Positions 8,378 through 17,468 are shown, counted from the stretch's first letter. The stretch is DNA of 37,537 nucleotides from Dehalococcoidales bacterium (GCA_016932435.1 JAFGCW010000080.1:1-37537); one strand, 5' to 3'. Numbers and translations: made by a program. The notes: a model not told the origin generated them from the sequence alone.

Positions 8378-9271
8378 ATGGCTGAAGTAGTTGGTGTACG
8401 ATTCAAACAGGCTGGAAAGGTATATTATTTTGATCCTGGAGATCTTAATCTTGAGGTAAATGATTTTGTGGTTGTCGAAACAGCTCGCGGTCTGGAATTG
8501 GGACATGTAGTGATTGCTCCGGGACAGGTTCTCGACAGCGATATCGAGAATCCTTTGAAGCCTGTAGTACGTAAAGCGGAACCTGAAGATATTGAGCGCT
8601 CTAAACAATACGAAGATAAAGAAAAAGAAGCACTGGAAGAGTGCGCGAAGCTTGTTGAAAAACTGAAGCTTAATATGAAGTTACTTGGTGCCGAATACAA
8701 CCTGGATGGCAGCAGGCTGACACTCCACTTCAGTGCTGCCGAAAGGGTGGATTTCCGCGAACTTGTGAGAGAACTGGCAAAACGGTTAAAGGTACGCGTG
8801 GAAATGCGTCAAACCGGACCCAGGGATGAAGCCAAGATGACCGGCGGCTGCGGCAGGTGCGGCAGGTCACTGTGTTGTATGACTTTTCTGAGTAATTTTA
8901 CACCGGTATCGATGAGAATGGCGAAAGACCAGGGTCTTCCGCTTAACCCGATGAAAATATCAGGTGTATGCGGCAGGTTAATGTGTTGTCTTGTATATGA
9001 GAACGACTATTATCAGGAAATGAAAGAAAGAATGCCGCGAAACGGGCAGCGGGTTATGACGCCTTCGGGTGAAGCTAGAGTGGTTGATATCAATCCTCTT
9101 AAGGTATCCGTAATGGTTGAACTGGAAACGCAGGCGATTGTGGAGTTTCCTCTGAACGAGATTTCCCTGATGATCGATGGTAGACGCGATCAAGGGAATA
9201 ATTACAAAAAAGTCAAAGAAAAAGAAACCAGTAAGAGTACAGAAAAAGAGAACGACAAGGCAAAATCCTGA
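8378..9271 (+). CDS. ricT: PSP1 domain protein (RicT/YaaT-like)
   Basis: The 297-residue protein carries the PSP1 C-terminal domain with its diagnostic cysteines, GGCGRCGRSLCC near residue 155 and GVCGRLMCC near 195. In Bacillus these bind Fe-S clusters in the RicAFT complex, which affects RNase Y processing, sporulation and competence. N-terminal strands (VVGVRFKQAGKVYYFDPGD) and the GLELGHVV motif are typical. A Lys/Glu-rich tail follows. Next to holB is the classical position of yaaT in Firmicutes, which supports the call. No RicA or RicF partner is visible. The frame ends one base before the rnhB start. Confidence 0.9.
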   Translation: MAEVVGVRFKQAGKVYYFDPGDLNLEVNDFVVVETARGLELGHVVIAPGQVLDSDIENPLKPVVRKAEPEDIERSKQYEDKEKEALEECAKLVEKLKLNMKLLGAEYNLDGSRLTLHFSAAERVDFRELVRELAKRLKVRVEMRQTGPRDEAKMTGGCGRCGRSLCCMTFLSNFTPVSMRMAKDQGLPLNPMKISGVCGRLMCCLVYENDYYQEMKERMPRNGQRVMTPSGEARVVDINPLKVSVMVELETQAIVEFPLNEISLMIDGRRDQGNNYKKVKEKETSKSTEKENDKAKS

Positions 9272-9272
9272 T

Positions 9273-9884
9273 ATGCCTTCATTCGGCGAAGAAAAAATCC
9301 TTAAAGCACAGGGATACCGGTATATAGCCGGTGTAGATGAAGCCGGTCGTGGCGCTCTTGCCGGACCTGTAGTAGCTGCTGCGGTTATTCTTCCAATGAA
9401 CAAAGACCTGCCATTTATAAGTCAGGTCAGGGACAGCAAGAAATTAACACCCCTAAAACGGGAGTATTTATTTCACCATGTTCATGAATCTGCCGTAGCC
9501 TTGGGGATTGGGATGTCCGGTCTGGAGACTATCGACACTCTCGGTATAGTTACGGCGACCCGCCTGGCTATGAAATCAGCCATCGAACAGCTTTCACCTC
9601 CAGCCGATTATATGCTCGTAGATTATATGCGCCTGCCCGAGGTAGATTTACCGCAGAAAGGAATAACTCACGGGGACGACTTAAGTTATTCAATCGCCTG
9701 TGCATCGATAATCGCTAAAGTATCACGAGATCGGTTGATGATGAAACTCAATCAGGAGTATTCGGGTTATGGGCTGGCGAATCATAAGGGATACGGTACG
9801 AGAGAACATGTAGAATGCCTGCGGCGACTGGGTCCCTGTCCTATCCACAGGAAAACCTTCAGTCCCGTGCGGGAAATGATCTGA
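9273..9884 (+). CDS. rnhB: ribonuclease HII
   Basis: It removes RNA from RNA/DNA hybrids and single ribonucleotides from DNA. Catalytic acids are seen in GVDEAGRGALAGPV (Asp and Glu), in the LVDYM strand and in the SRDRLM helix; the conserved GYGTREH and FSPV motifs are present. The open frame extends upstream into PSP1, but ATG 9273 gives the standard 203-residue enzyme and lies one base past the PSP1 stop, indicating coupling. The gene ends in a TGATG overlap with yraN. Confidence 0.95.
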   Translation: MPSFGEEKILKAQGYRYIAGVDEAGRGALAGPVVAAAVILPMNKDLPFISQVRDSKKLTPLKREYLFHHVHESAVALGIGMSGLETIDTLGIVTATRLAMKSAIEQLSPPADYMLVDYMRLPEVDLPQKGITHGDDLSYSIACASIIAKVSRDRLMMKLNQEYSGYGLANHKGYGTREHVECLRRLGPCPIHRKTFSPVREMI

Positions 9885-10249
9885 TGAAAAGGAAAGAGAC
9901 AGGTAATCTCGGAGAAAAGCTGGCTCGTGATCACCTGAAGAAGAAACATCATCGTATCCTGGAGACAAATTACACTTGTCCTCATGGAGAGATTGATATT
10001 ATCTCAAAGCAGAAAGATACACTCATTTTCACCGAAGTTAGAACAAAAACCGGTTCGGATTTCGGTACTCCGGAGGAATCTATTACAAGGACCAAGCGCG
10101 AAAGGATGAGAGCTTGTGCGTTTTACTATCTGCAAACTCATGAAAATCCGGGAAAAACCTGGCGTATTGATGTGGCAGCCGTAGAGATGGATAAAAATGG
10201 GAAGCCATCGCGTATTGAGTTGATAGAAAACGCGGTAGGGGAAGAATAA
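9884..10249 (+). CDS. YraN/UPF0102 family predicted endonuclease
   Basis: The 121-residue protein has the restriction-endonuclease-like fold pattern of UPF0102: NLGEKLARDHL, then HGEIDIIS (Asp in the PD-like position) and LIFTEVRTK (E-x-K-like, with Arg in the final position) followed by a GTPEESIT helix. A start at ATG 9884 overlaps the rnhB stop as TGATG, so translation is coupled; the longer frame upstream overlaps rnhB and has no family support. The rnhB-yraN pairing is common in bacteria. The biological substrate is not established; roles in DNA processing are assumed from the fold. Confidence 0.9.
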   Translation: MKRKETGNLGEKLARDHLKKKHHRILETNYTCPHGEIDIISKQKDTLIFTEVRTKTGSDFGTPEESITRTKRERMRACAFYYLQTHENPGKTWRIDVAAVEMDKNGKPSRIELIENAVGEE

Positions 10250-10420
10250 GCATTTTCTACACTTTACCACTGGAAAAGGCTGTGTTAAAATAAACTGCCT
10301 TGCGCAAAACAGACCTGTAACCTGCTCCTTTGGTCTTTATTATATGGCTAATTCGGGAGAAGAATTCCGCCGGATACTGCATATTATCAATGCCAGTCTT
10401 AACCGGACTGGCGAGGGATT

Positions 10421-10576
10421 ATGTCCTCTAAAAGAAACGGTACCAACGGTTGTATGCGGTTATTCTACAAATCGGCAGTTCGAGACAGTGAGACACTGTG
10501 GCTTTTTACCAGTGACCGTATTAAATTTGCACATGGAGAACAAGTGATAATTGCCGGAATAGGGGAGAATCGATGA
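10421..10576 (+). CDS. small unrecognised protein overlapping the translin-family gene
   Basis: This 51-codon frame (ATG 10421) encodes a basic N-terminus followed by a strand-rich stretch (ETLWLFTSDRIKFAHGEQV, then IIAGIGENR). Its TGA overlaps the ATG of the next gene as ATGA, typical of coupled translation. Codon use resembles the neighbours. The ribosome binding site is weak (GAGGG four to five bases upstream). The pattern could suit a small beta-barrel, but I recognise no family. A competing 67-codon frame at 10344-10547 in another phase looks less convincing because it stops short of the next gene. Confidence 0.42.
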   Translation: MSSKRNGTNGCMRLFYKSAVRDSETLWLFTSDRIKFAHGEQVIIAGIGENR

Positions 10577-11232
10577 GTGAACCTACTGACAACCTGGATA
10601 TAATAACTGAACAGGTAAGGGGAAACCTGACCGCGAAAGATAAGGCAAGAGAAAAGATGCTGCCAATGTGCCGGGAAGCTATTCGCTGTTGCAGCGAGGC
10701 TATCAGAGCGGTACACAGGCAGGAGTTTGAGAAATCGAAAGAACTGCTTGAATCAGCTCATAAACTGCTTCGGGAAAGTGAAGAAGCACTTGCCGGCAGT
10801 CCCGAACTGGTGAATACCGGATCCTTGAGGGATGCCCAGAAGGAGTATGTTGAAGGCTGTGCAGTACTAAATATCGTGACAGGTAATTTACTTCCGACTT
10901 CAGAGGAACTGGCAGTGGATTCCGCTGCTTATCTGAATGGCCTTGGCGAAGCTGCGAGTGAGTTAAGACGCTACCTTCTGGACAGCATGAGAAAAGGAGA
11001 TATTTCGAAGGGTGAGAAACTCCTGACGGCGATGGATGACATATACAGTGTTCTGGTTACCATAGACTTCCCGGACGCTATTACGGGAGGGCTGCGCAGG
11101 ACAACGGACATGCTTCGGGGCGTGCTTGAACGAACCAGGAGTGACCTTACTTTACTCATAACCCAGCAGGACCTGGGATATAGAATAGAAAATCTTGAAA
11201 AAAGACTTGAACATAAAAAAGACGATCAATAA
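10573..11232 (+). CDS. translin-family protein
   Basis: The 219-residue, almost all-helical protein has the translin signature in its C-terminal half: GLGEAASELRRYLLDSMRKG, a DIYSVLVTIDFPDA segment and ITGGLRRTTDMLRGVLERTRSDLT. Translin and its partner TRAX form ring-shaped oligomers that bind single-stranded RNA or DNA and, in eukaryotes, make C3PO with RNase activity. Archaea have one homologue; bacterial copies are uncommon. The TRAX catalytic acids cannot be assigned with certainty, though acidic residues do occur in the right helices (E in GEAASE, D in DDIY). A basic C-terminal tail ends the protein. It overlaps the small ORF upstream by four bases and sits 49 bases before hppA. Confidence 0.82.
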   Translation: MSEPTDNLDIITEQVRGNLTAKDKAREKMLPMCREAIRCCSEAIRAVHRQEFEKSKELLESAHKLLRESEEALAGSPELVNTGSLRDAQKEYVEGCAVLNIVTGNLLPTSEELAVDSAAYLNGLGEAASELRRYLLDSMRKGDISKGEKLLTAMDDIYSVLVTIDFPDAITGGLRRTTDMLRGVLERTRSDLTLLITQQDLGYRIENLEKRLEHKKDDQ

Positions 11233-11281
11233 TATCCGGGAAATTCATGGCTAAATTCACAATAGAAAGGAGCTTGACTAA

Positions 11282-13303
11282 ATGAACTTGATATGGTTTG
11301 CCGTTATTGCCGGGATTATAGGCCTTGTGTTCGTGATCTTTCTTGCTGTTAACGTCCTGAAGAAAGATGCCGGCAGTGAGAGGATCAGGGAGATAACTAC
11401 GGCGATCGAGGAAGGATCGAAAGCTTTCCTCCGGCGCGAATACATCACCCTGGTTGTGTTCGTAATAATAGTGTTTATTGTCCTGTCAGTGATCCCCGAT
11501 ATCGGGTGGAAAACCGGTGTGGCTTATTTACTGGGGGCTGTAACCTCGGGAGGAGCCGGATATATCGGGATGAGAATGGGAGTGAAAGCGAATGGTCGTA
11601 CCGCTACGGCAGCGCAAAACGGACTGAATCCTGCTCTGCGTATTGCCTTTTCCAGCGGTGCTGTGATGGGTACAACGGTGGTAGCACTGGGGATTCTCGG
11701 TCTGAGTATTATATACCTTATCTTCGGTGGTTCCGACATAGTAAATATTATAGTAGGATTCAGTTTCGGCGCTTCGTCGATTGCCTTGTTCTCCAGGGTA
11801 GGCGGAGGAATTTTTACCAAAGGTGCTGACGTAGGGTCGGACCTGGTCGGTAAGGTAGAGGCTGGTATTCCTGAAGATGATCCTCGAAATCCGGGAGTAA
11901 TCGCGGATAATGTAGGAGATAATGTTGGTGATATTGCCGGTATGGGAGCTGATCTTTTTGAATCTTATGCCGCATCGATAGTTGCTACCCTTGTAGTAGC
12001 GGTAGCCGCTGGATTTGCCTGGGATTCGGATATGGCTGTTCTGCCGTTTATCATTGCTGCAGGAGGAATACTTTCCGGGATAATCGGTACCTTCTTCGTA
12101 AGAACCGGCGAGAAAGCGGAAATGAACTCTCTACTCTGGGCTTTACGACGCGGTATATATATAGCGTCAGTACTTGTCGTAGTAGTATCCGGAATCGTTA
12201 TCTGGCAAATGGATGGAGTTGAATTTAATGTATTCTGGGCTGTAGTATCCGGTCTGGTTGCCGGTATATTGATAGGCTTGAGTGTTGAATATTACACTTC
12301 CTATACCTATAGACCAACCCAGGCAATAGCCGAATCTGCCGAGACAGGTACCGGGACGCTTATAATTAAAGGTTTCGGCACGGCCATGATGAGTACGCTG
12401 ATACCGGTCCTGCTGGTCGTAATCGCTACTGTGGTGTCATATAAAGTAGCCGACCTATATGGGATAGCGATCGCCGCACTCGGTATGCTCTCAACACTGG
12501 GAATTACACTGGCAACCGACGCTTACGGGCCTGTTGCCGATAATGCTGGTGGTATTGCCGAGCAGGCGCACCTCGATCCTGAAGTAAGGGAAAGGACGGA
12601 TGCCCTGGATTCACTGGGCAACACAACGGCAGCAACGGGAAAAGGATTCGCTATCGGCTCAGCCGCGCTGGCTGCTCTCGGAATGACGGCGGCTTTCGGT
12701 GAGACGATGAGGGTCCAGGGAATCAATATCGATATTAGTCTGAGGGATCCTATAGTAATTGTAGGTCTGTTCATCGGAGCTATGATGGTGTTTATTTTCA
12801 GTGCCTTAACCATGGAAGCGGTTGGTAAGGCTGCCATGGGTATTGTGAACGAGGTTCGCCGCCAGTGGCGTGAGATCAAAGGCCTGATGGAAGGTACCGC
12901 CAAGCCTGATTACGCGAAATGCGTGAGTATCTCGACAGGCACTGCTCTTAAAGCTATGATACTTCCGGGCCTGCTGGCGGTTATTTCTCCGATATTGGTA
13001 GGTTTGCTGCTTGGTGCGAACGCTCTTGGCGGTATGCTGATTGGAGCGATCAGCGCCGGTTTCATGATGGCTGTGACCATGGCTAATGCTGGCGGAGCCT
13101 GGGATAATGCCAAGAAATGGATCGAAACAGGGAAACTCGGTGGTAAAGGATCAGACGCTCATAAAGCCGCGGTTGTCGGTGATACGGTAGGTGACCCCTT
13201 CAAAGATACGTCAGGGCCGTCTCTGAATATTCTATTGAAACTGATGTCGATCGTGGCTGTAGTTTTCGCTCCGATATTTACTCTTACCGGCTGGCTGGGA
13301 TAA
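11282..13303 (+). CDS. hppA: membrane-bound ion-translocating pyrophosphatase, K+-dependent type
   Basis: This 673-residue integral membrane enzyme (about 15-16 spans) couples PPi hydrolysis to H+ or Na+ pumping. Signature motifs are [55 protein letters not shown] and [19 protein letters not shown]. At the position that separates K+-dependent from K+-independent enzymes it reads [10 protein letters not shown] (Ala, where independent enzymes have Lys), so K+ dependence is predicted. Whether it pumps H+, Na+ or both cannot be settled by eye. AAGGAG lies nine bases before the ATG. It is followed by a strong terminator. Confidence 0.95.
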   Translation: MNLIWFAVIAGIIGLVFVIFLAVNVLKKDAGSERIREITTAIEEGSKAFLRREYITLVVFVIIVFIVLSVIPDIGWKTGVAYLLGAVTSGGAGYIGMRMGVKANGRTATAAQNGLNPALRIAFSSGAVMGTTVVALGILGLSIIYLIFGGSDIVNIIVGFSFGASSIALFSRVGGGIFTKGADVGSDLVGKVEAGIPEDDPRNPGVIADNVGDNVGDIAGMGADLFESYAASIVATLVVAVAAGFAWDSDMAVLPFIIAAGGILSGIIGTFFVRTGEKAEMNSLLWALRRGIYIASVLVVVVSGIVIWQMDGVEFNVFWAVVSGLVAGILIGLSVEYYTSYTYRPTQAIAESAETGTGTLIIKGFGTAMMSTLIPVLLVVIATVVSYKVADLYGIAIAALGMLSTLGITLATDAYGPVADNAGGIAEQAHLDPEVRERTDALDSLGNTTAATGKGFAIGSAALAALGMTAAFGETMRVQGINIDISLRDPIVIVGLFIGAMMVFIFSALTMEAVGKAAMGIVNEVRRQWREIKGLMEGTAKPDYAKCVSISTGTALKAMILPGLLAVISPILVGLLLGANALGGMLIGAISAGFMMAVTMANAGGAWDNAKKWIETGKLGGKGSDAHKAAVVGDTVGDPFKDTSGPSLNILLKLMSIVAVVFAPIFTLTGWLG

Positions 13304-13327
13304 GAAACTGAAAAACTCTGGAAATAC

Positions 13328-13367
13328 GAAGAGGATTCCTAATATCAGGGGATCCTCTTCTTTTATA
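13328..13367 (+). terminator. bidirectional terminator after hppA
   Basis: A GAAGAGGAT / ATCCTCTTC stem (13328-13336 with 13352-13360) is followed by TTTTATA. It lies between the convergent hppA and MBL hydrolase genes. Confidence 0.8.
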
Positions 13368-13369
13368 TA

Positions 13370-13987
13370 CTACATATTTAGGAAAGGATTCGACTGTTTC
13401 TCCGCTCCAATAGTTGTCTCCGGACCATGACCGGGATAAGCGATAGTCTCTTCCGGGAGGATCATTAACTTGGTAGCGATATTATCCAGGAGTTGCCTGC
13501 CGTCTCCTCCGGGCATATCATATCTCCCGATACTGAACCTGAACAGAGTATCGCCGGTGAAGATTACACCTTCACCGTACAAGCATATACCTCCCTGTGT
13601 GTGACCGGGGGTATGTATTACCAGGAAATGAAGATTGCCGATATCCACGCTGTCACCACCGTTAAGCAACCGGTTGGGTTTCATCGGGGGCTGCTGGGGA
13701 AATCCGAATCCTCCACCGCGACCACCCTCGATGTACATGGCGTCTTCAGGATGTATCGCGATAGGAGCTCCGGTAGCATCCTTCACTTCTTTCAGAGCTC
13801 CGATATGGTCGGGATGGCCGTGGGTAAGGACAATTAGCTTAATATCCATGCCTGAGTCATTTATTTTATCAATAATCTCCTTACCGTTAATACCCGGATC
13901 GATTACCATAGCTTCATTTGTAGCTTCATCTCCTACGATATAACAGTTAGTTCCGAAAGGCATTAATTCCAGTTTTTCAATAATCAC
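13370..13987 (-). CDS. MBL-fold metallo-hydrolase (glyoxalase II-like)
   Basis: The 205-residue protein has the full two-metal site: THGHPDH (His56, His58, Asp60, His61), a further His in HTPGHTQGG, Asp in FTGDTLF and His in YPGHGPET. The size and the IGRYDMPGGD segment match the short hydroxyacylglutathione-hydrolase-like group in which many members are glutathione-independent thioesterases or of unknown substrate. An insertion rich in Gly and Pro (GGRGGGFGFPQQPP, about 88-101) precedes the third metal ligand. The start is GTG 13987 with AAGGA ten bases upstream. Transcribed towards hppA and divergent from the methyltransferase. Confidence 0.9.
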   Translation of the reverse strand: MIIEKLELMPFGTNCYIVGDEATNEAMVIDPGINGKEIIDKINDSGMDIKLIVLTHGHPDHIGALKEVKDATGAPIAIHPEDAMYIEGGRGGGFGFPQQPPMKPNRLLNGGDSVDIGNLHFLVIHTPGHTQGGICLYGEGVIFTGDTLFRFSIGRYDMPGGDGRQLLDNIATKLMILPEETIAYPGHGPETTIGAEKQSNPFLNM

Positions 13988-14104
13988 TTTTTACTTTTCC
14001 TTCCTCACTGATTATAAGTAATTCTACCATCTAGAGAAAATCGGTAACAAGGTACTATATACATAGAATCATATATGTTGACTTAAAAAACCGGTGTATA
14101 ACAG

Positions 14105-14133
14105 TTGAGATACGAGTAGATTATATATATACT
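14105..14133 (+). promoter_or_regulatory. promoter of the methyltransferase-DUF169 pair
   Basis: TTGAGA (14105-14110), a 17-base spacer and TATACT (14128-14133) stand 26 bases before the start codon. Confidence 0.6.
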
Positions 14134-14158
14134 TCAACATAGCGGCGGACAGAATCGT

Positions 14159-14806
14159 ATGGATAAAAAGCGTCAGGAGAAATATATTGCCGATGAATTT
14201 AACCGAACGGCTGAAGGTTATGATAAATCTCGGCTTGTTAAATCATTCCAGAGCCGCGCTCAAAAGCTGGTTATCAGTAAAATGAAGATCGATGAGGGAA
14301 TGTCTGTTCTCGACCTGGGTTGTGGTACCGGACAGGGAACGATAGAAATCGGTCGACTGTTGAAAGGTACCGGTAAAGTAATCGGGCTTGACCTTTCTGA
14401 GAAAATGATCGACCAGGCCATAAGGAAACTGGACGATACTATCGATATGAATATTACCTTCGAAACAATGAGTGGAAGCAGTCTGGACTATGTGGAACGT
14501 TTCGATTATGTTATCAGCACGAATGCCTTTCATCATTTTCATGATAAGGAAGATATTTTTTTACGTGTTAAAAGAGCACTCAAGAGTTGTGGAATATTTA
14601 TCGTTCAGGATATATGTGATGATTTCCTGTTAATGAGATTGGTTGATTATGCCGGTAAATTAGGTGAAAAGGCCCATGTCGGGAGTACGACATCGAGGAG
14701 ACTGAGAGAAATTTTCCACGTTACAGGATACGAAGATATTATTATCGAAAAGGTTAACCTTACCCGGTTATGGAAGATAATGATAGGGCAGGGTAAAAAA
14801 GTATAG
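14159..14806 (+). CDS. class I SAM-dependent methyltransferase
   Basis: The 215-residue protein has a complete Rossmann methyltransferase core: motif I VLDLGCGTGQG (50-60), the acidic end of strand 2 in VIGLDLSEKM, and the STNAFHHFHD segment that follows strand 4. It resembles the UbiE/COQ5-like small-molecule methyltransferases but the acceptor is not recognisable. The C-terminal region (about 160-215) is basic and would close the substrate pocket. It is followed after 15 bases by a DUF169 gene, so the two probably act together. Its ribosome binding site is weak, and its promoter lies close upstream. Confidence 0.85.
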   Translation: MDKKRQEKYIADEFNRTAEGYDKSRLVKSFQSRAQKLVISKMKIDEGMSVLDLGCGTGQGTIEIGRLLKGTGKVIGLDLSEKMIDQAIRKLDDTIDMNITFETMSGSSLDYVERFDYVISTNAFHHFHDKEDIFLRVKRALKSCGIFIVQDICDDFLLMRLVDYAGKLGEKAHVGSTTSRRLREIFHVTGYEDIIIEKVNLTRLWKIMIGQGKKV

Positions 14807-14821
14807 AAAGAAGGGATTATT

Positions 14822-15604
14822 ATGAGTACATTAGAAGAATATCATGAATATGGCGCTGACCTGGAAAACCTGATGATATTGCGGACCTCACCACTCGCGG
14901 TGAAGATGCTCAAAACGGAAGCTGATATACCGGAAGGTGCCGTAAGACCAAAGAAAGATAGAGGGTATCACCTGGCTCAATGCCAGGCTTTTGCGATATC
15001 AAGACGGATGGGTGAATCTATCGCGATGCTCAAAGAAGACAACTGGTGCTGGGGATCCCTGTTTGCTTACGGACTGATAGATCCGAAGATTGCGGATAAT
15101 TATCCGGCACTTACCAATGATATGAAGCATATACCTCTGATTGAATATGGAAAATACATTGGAGTAGTAACAGCACCGCTGAAGACAGCGAACTTCGAAC
15201 CCGATATCGTAATGATATATTCAAATGTCGGGCAACTCAGGCACATGCTTCACGTGATGAGTTTTACCGATGAAAAACCGATATACTCGATGATGTATCC
15301 TGTGGCTTCCTGTGCTATGTCGGTCGTGCCGTCGCTTTCCGGTGAATCCTACGTAACACTGCCTGATCCTGGTGAATACGGACGCGCCCTGGCAGGAGAG
15401 GACGAAATTATCTATTCGCTTCCGGCTGATAAGGTGGAACTACTCTTATCGCAGCTTAAGTCGCGTGAAGAAATGAAGATGGGATACAGGCATTACGCTT
15501 TTCTTGAGTTTAATGCCGATTTCCCGCGGCCGCAGTTTTATAAAGATTTGTACCGCGAATGCGGACTGGATGCGGATGACCGGCCTACCTGGCCGGTAAG
15601 ATAG
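14822..15604 (+). CDS. DUF169 family protein
   Basis: This 260-residue protein shows the DUF169 hallmarks: an N-terminal LRTSPLAVKMLK, a Cys-containing HLAQCQAFAISRRMG, and a middle VMIYSNVGQLRHMLHV segment with CAMSVVPS. Members are widespread in anaerobic bacteria and archaea, often beside redox or C1 genes, and have no established activity. Conserved cysteines at QCQA and in PVASCAM may bind a cofactor. AAGGGA is placed five bases before the ATG. A second, divergent DUF169 protein is encoded at 29275-30009. Confidence 0.85.
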   Translation: MSTLEEYHEYGADLENLMILRTSPLAVKMLKTEADIPEGAVRPKKDRGYHLAQCQAFAISRRMGESIAMLKEDNWCWGSLFAYGLIDPKIADNYPALTNDMKHIPLIEYGKYIGVVTAPLKTANFEPDIVMIYSNVGQLRHMLHVMSFTDEKPIYSMMYPVASCAMSVVPSLSGESYVTLPDPGEYGRALAGEDEIIYSLPADKVELLLSQLKSREEMKMGYRHYAFLEFNADFPRPQFYKDLYRECGLDADDRPTWPVR

Positions 15605-15627
15605 AATTAGTCGCTGTATAATAAAAA

Positions 15628-15666
15628 GAGGGCAGGATTCAAATCCTGCCCTCCTGTGTTTTTTCG
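15628..15666 (+). terminator. bidirectional terminator between DUF169 and amt
   Basis: An 11-bp stem GAGGGCAGGAT / ATCCTGCCCTC with loop TCAA is followed by CTGTGTTTTTTC; on the minus strand it is followed by TTTTTATT. It serves the convergent DUF169 and amt genes. Confidence 0.9.
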
Positions 15667-15674
15667 TTAACCAG

Positions 15675-17099
15675 TTACGCTTCTTCAGGATAAGCCTCTA
15701 TCCCATGTTCCGGTATATCCAGACCCTGTATTTCATCTTTCTCACTCACTCTGAGTCCCATAGTTTTCTTCAGCACCCAGAACAGGGCGAATACTGTTGG
15801 TAGAACCCAGGCGATTACCACGAATATGTCGATTACCTGGAGAGCCAGCTGTCCCCATTCTCCGGCGATTACTCCGCTTACTCCATAGGTCCCGTCGGCG
15901 AAGATACCGACCGACAGGATTCCCCAGATTCCGGCACCGAAGTGTACCTGTACTGCACCAACCACATCATCTACTTTCAACTTGTTTTCGACTATATAGG
16001 CAGTCCCGAACATGAATGGTACCGCGATGGCGCCGATTACTACGGCTGCCCAGGGCGGAACGAAGGCGCAGGGTGCGGTAATCGCTACCAGTCCTGCCAG
16101 ACTTCCGTTACAGGCAGCCAGGATGTCGGTCTTTCCGGTAGTGATGAATTTCCAGTAGAGAGCTACTACTGCACCGGTAGCCGCCGCCAGGAAGGTATTT
16201 ACTGCTATCACCGAGATTCTGAGTTCAGTCGCGGCAACAGTGCTTCCTGCATTGAAACCAAACCATCCGAAGAAGAGTATAAACGTACCTATTACCACAA
16301 AGGGAACGCTGTGACCTTTTAGTGTATTTGGAGTACCGTCTTTATTAAACTTTCCGATACGGGGACCGACCATTGCGGCTGCTATCAATGCGGCAAGCCC
16401 TCCGACCATATGGACTACACTTGATCCGGCGAAGTCTACAGGGCCCGTAGCGCCACCGATAGTGATGTTACTCAGCCATCCGCCGCCCCATATCCAGTGA
16501 CCGTAAATCGGGTAGATAATGGCGCCTATTATAAAACTGTATGCAAGGTAGACCGTTATTTTCATTCTTCCGGCTACCGCACCGGCTACTATAGTACAGG
16601 CAGTAGCGGCAAAGACCATCTGGAAGAGCCAGAACATTATTGTAGAAACGTCGTAACTCTCTCCTGACAGGAAGAATCCCGAATAACCCAGGAAAGCATT
16701 TCCCTCATTAAGGCCGGAGAATGCCGCCGAACCGCCGAACATTATGGCAAAACCGAAAGCCCAGAAACCGAGTGAGGCTATACAGAAATCCACAAAACTC
16801 TTCGTCCAGTAATTTACGTTATTCTTCTTCCTTATAAGTCCCGCACCAAGGAAACCGAATCCGAGCTGCATAAAAAATACCAGGAACGCTGAAATCAGTG
16901 TCCAGACCATATTAACCGGGGCTGTCGAATCTGCTGCCAGCGTATCTGCCCCGGATGGATCGGCTGCATTTGCTATAGCGGGAACACCCAGAAATGCTAC
17001 TCCGAGTATTAACACCATCAGCGTGATTTTTACACTTCGTCGGCCCAGTAAGGGCACCGATGCTTTTCCGTCGCTGTCAGGATGTTTTCTGGTAAACAT
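15675..17099 (-). CDS. amt: ammonium transporter
   Basis: The 474-residue Amt/MEP/Rh channel has an N-terminal signal-like span (ITLMVLILGVAFLGVP, ending in ANAADP) and then 11 transmembrane helices. The pore twin histidines are seen in SSVVHMVGG and VQVHFGAGIWG; the FFGWFGFNAGS and GSLAGLVAITAPC segments are typical. A short charged cytoplasmic tail ends the protein. GGAGG lies ten bases before the ATG. It is downstream of a 39-residue membrane protein gene and of an array of GlnR-like half-sites. No glnK/PII gene lies next to it, which is unusual because amt and glnK are commonly paired. Confidence 0.95.
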   Translation of the reverse strand: MFTRKHPDSDGKASVPLLGRRSVKITLMVLILGVAFLGVPAIANAADPSGADTLAADSTAPVNMVWTLISAFLVFFMQLGFGFLGAGLIRKKNNVNYWTKSFVDFCIASLGFWAFGFAIMFGGSAAFSGLNEGNAFLGYSGFFLSGESYDVSTIMFWLFQMVFAATACTIVAGAVAGRMKITVYLAYSFIIGAIIYPIYGHWIWGGGWLSNITIGGATGPVDFAGSSVVHMVGGLAALIAAAMVGPRIGKFNKDGTPNTLKGHSVPFVVIGTFILFFGWFGFNAGSTVAATELRISVIAVNTFLAAATGAVVALYWKFITTGKTDILAACNGSLAGLVAITAPCAFVPPWAAVVIGAIAVPFMFGTAYIVENKLKVDDVVGAVQVHFGAGIWGILSVGIFADGTYGVSGVIAGEWGQLALQVIDIFVVIAWVLPTVFALFWVLKKTMGLRVSEKDEIQGLDIPEHGIEAYPEEA

Positions 17100-17142
17100 C
17101 GTTCTTTTTCCTCCACTTTATTCAGGGTCTACCTGTTATTTC

Positions 17143-17262
17143 CTAAATTTCCGTTACTTCTTCTTCTGCTTCCACTGCATGTCGTTTTTTCACGATGGTG
17201 GGTATTACGACCCAGGCCGCGAATAATACTACGAATGCTATTCCTCCAAATACTATCTCCAT
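17143..17262 (-). CDS. 39-residue single-span membrane protein upstream of amt
   Basis: This short gene has an excellent start: GGAGG eight bases before ATG 17262. It encodes a hydrophobic helix (IVFGGIAFVVLFAAWVVIP, residues 3-21), a basic KKRH stop-transfer and an acidic tail (VEAEEEVTEI). The topology is thus N-out or in-membrane with a cytoplasmic charged tail. The gene ends 43 bases before amt and lies between the regulator boxes and amt, so it should be the first gene of the amt transcript. Its size and position suggest a small accessory or regulatory subunit of Amt, but I know no described family for it. Confidence 0.72.
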   Translation of the reverse strand: MEIVFGGIAFVVLFAAWVVIPTIVKKRHAVEAEEEVTEI

Positions 17263-17313
17263 TTCATGTTCCTCCCTTTGTTTTGTTCTATAGTTCCATG
17301 ATAGGCTCCGTAT

Positions 17314-17373
17314 ATTTCACGGATATTTCGGTATTGTTAAATCCTTATTACATTTATATTTCTAATATGTTAC
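17314..17373 (-). promoter_or_regulatory. array of six GlnR-box-like half-sites upstream of the amt unit
   Basis: Read on the minus strand, six pentamers occur at exact 11-bp steps: GTAAC (17373-17369), GAAAT (17362-17358), GTAAT (17351-17347), TTAAC (17340-17336), GAAAT (17329-17325) and GAAAT (17318-17314), each separated by six bases. GlnR of actinobacteria recognises gTnAC-n6-GaAAC repeats with this same period. The array ends about 50 bases before the 39-aa gene. The downstream promoter has TATAGA-like -10 candidates but no good -35, as expected for an activator-dependent promoter. Confidence 0.72.
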
Positions 17374-17468
17374 GAACCATGCGGGATACGGGCATATATA
17401 GGCATAATTGAGAATGAAAAAAGAGAGAGAAAAAGTAAAGGTCTCAGATGTAGAAATATGAGAGGGTA

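Noticed and set aside
9177..9272. Upstream extension of rnhB
   Set aside because: This Lys-rich stretch is the other-frame reading of the PSP1 tail, and the ATG after the PSP1 stop gives a normal RNase HII.
10344..10547. 67-codon frame in the gap after yraN
   Set aside because: It is in conflict with the better-placed 51-codon frame that overlaps the translin gene, has no ribosome site and no recognisable motif.
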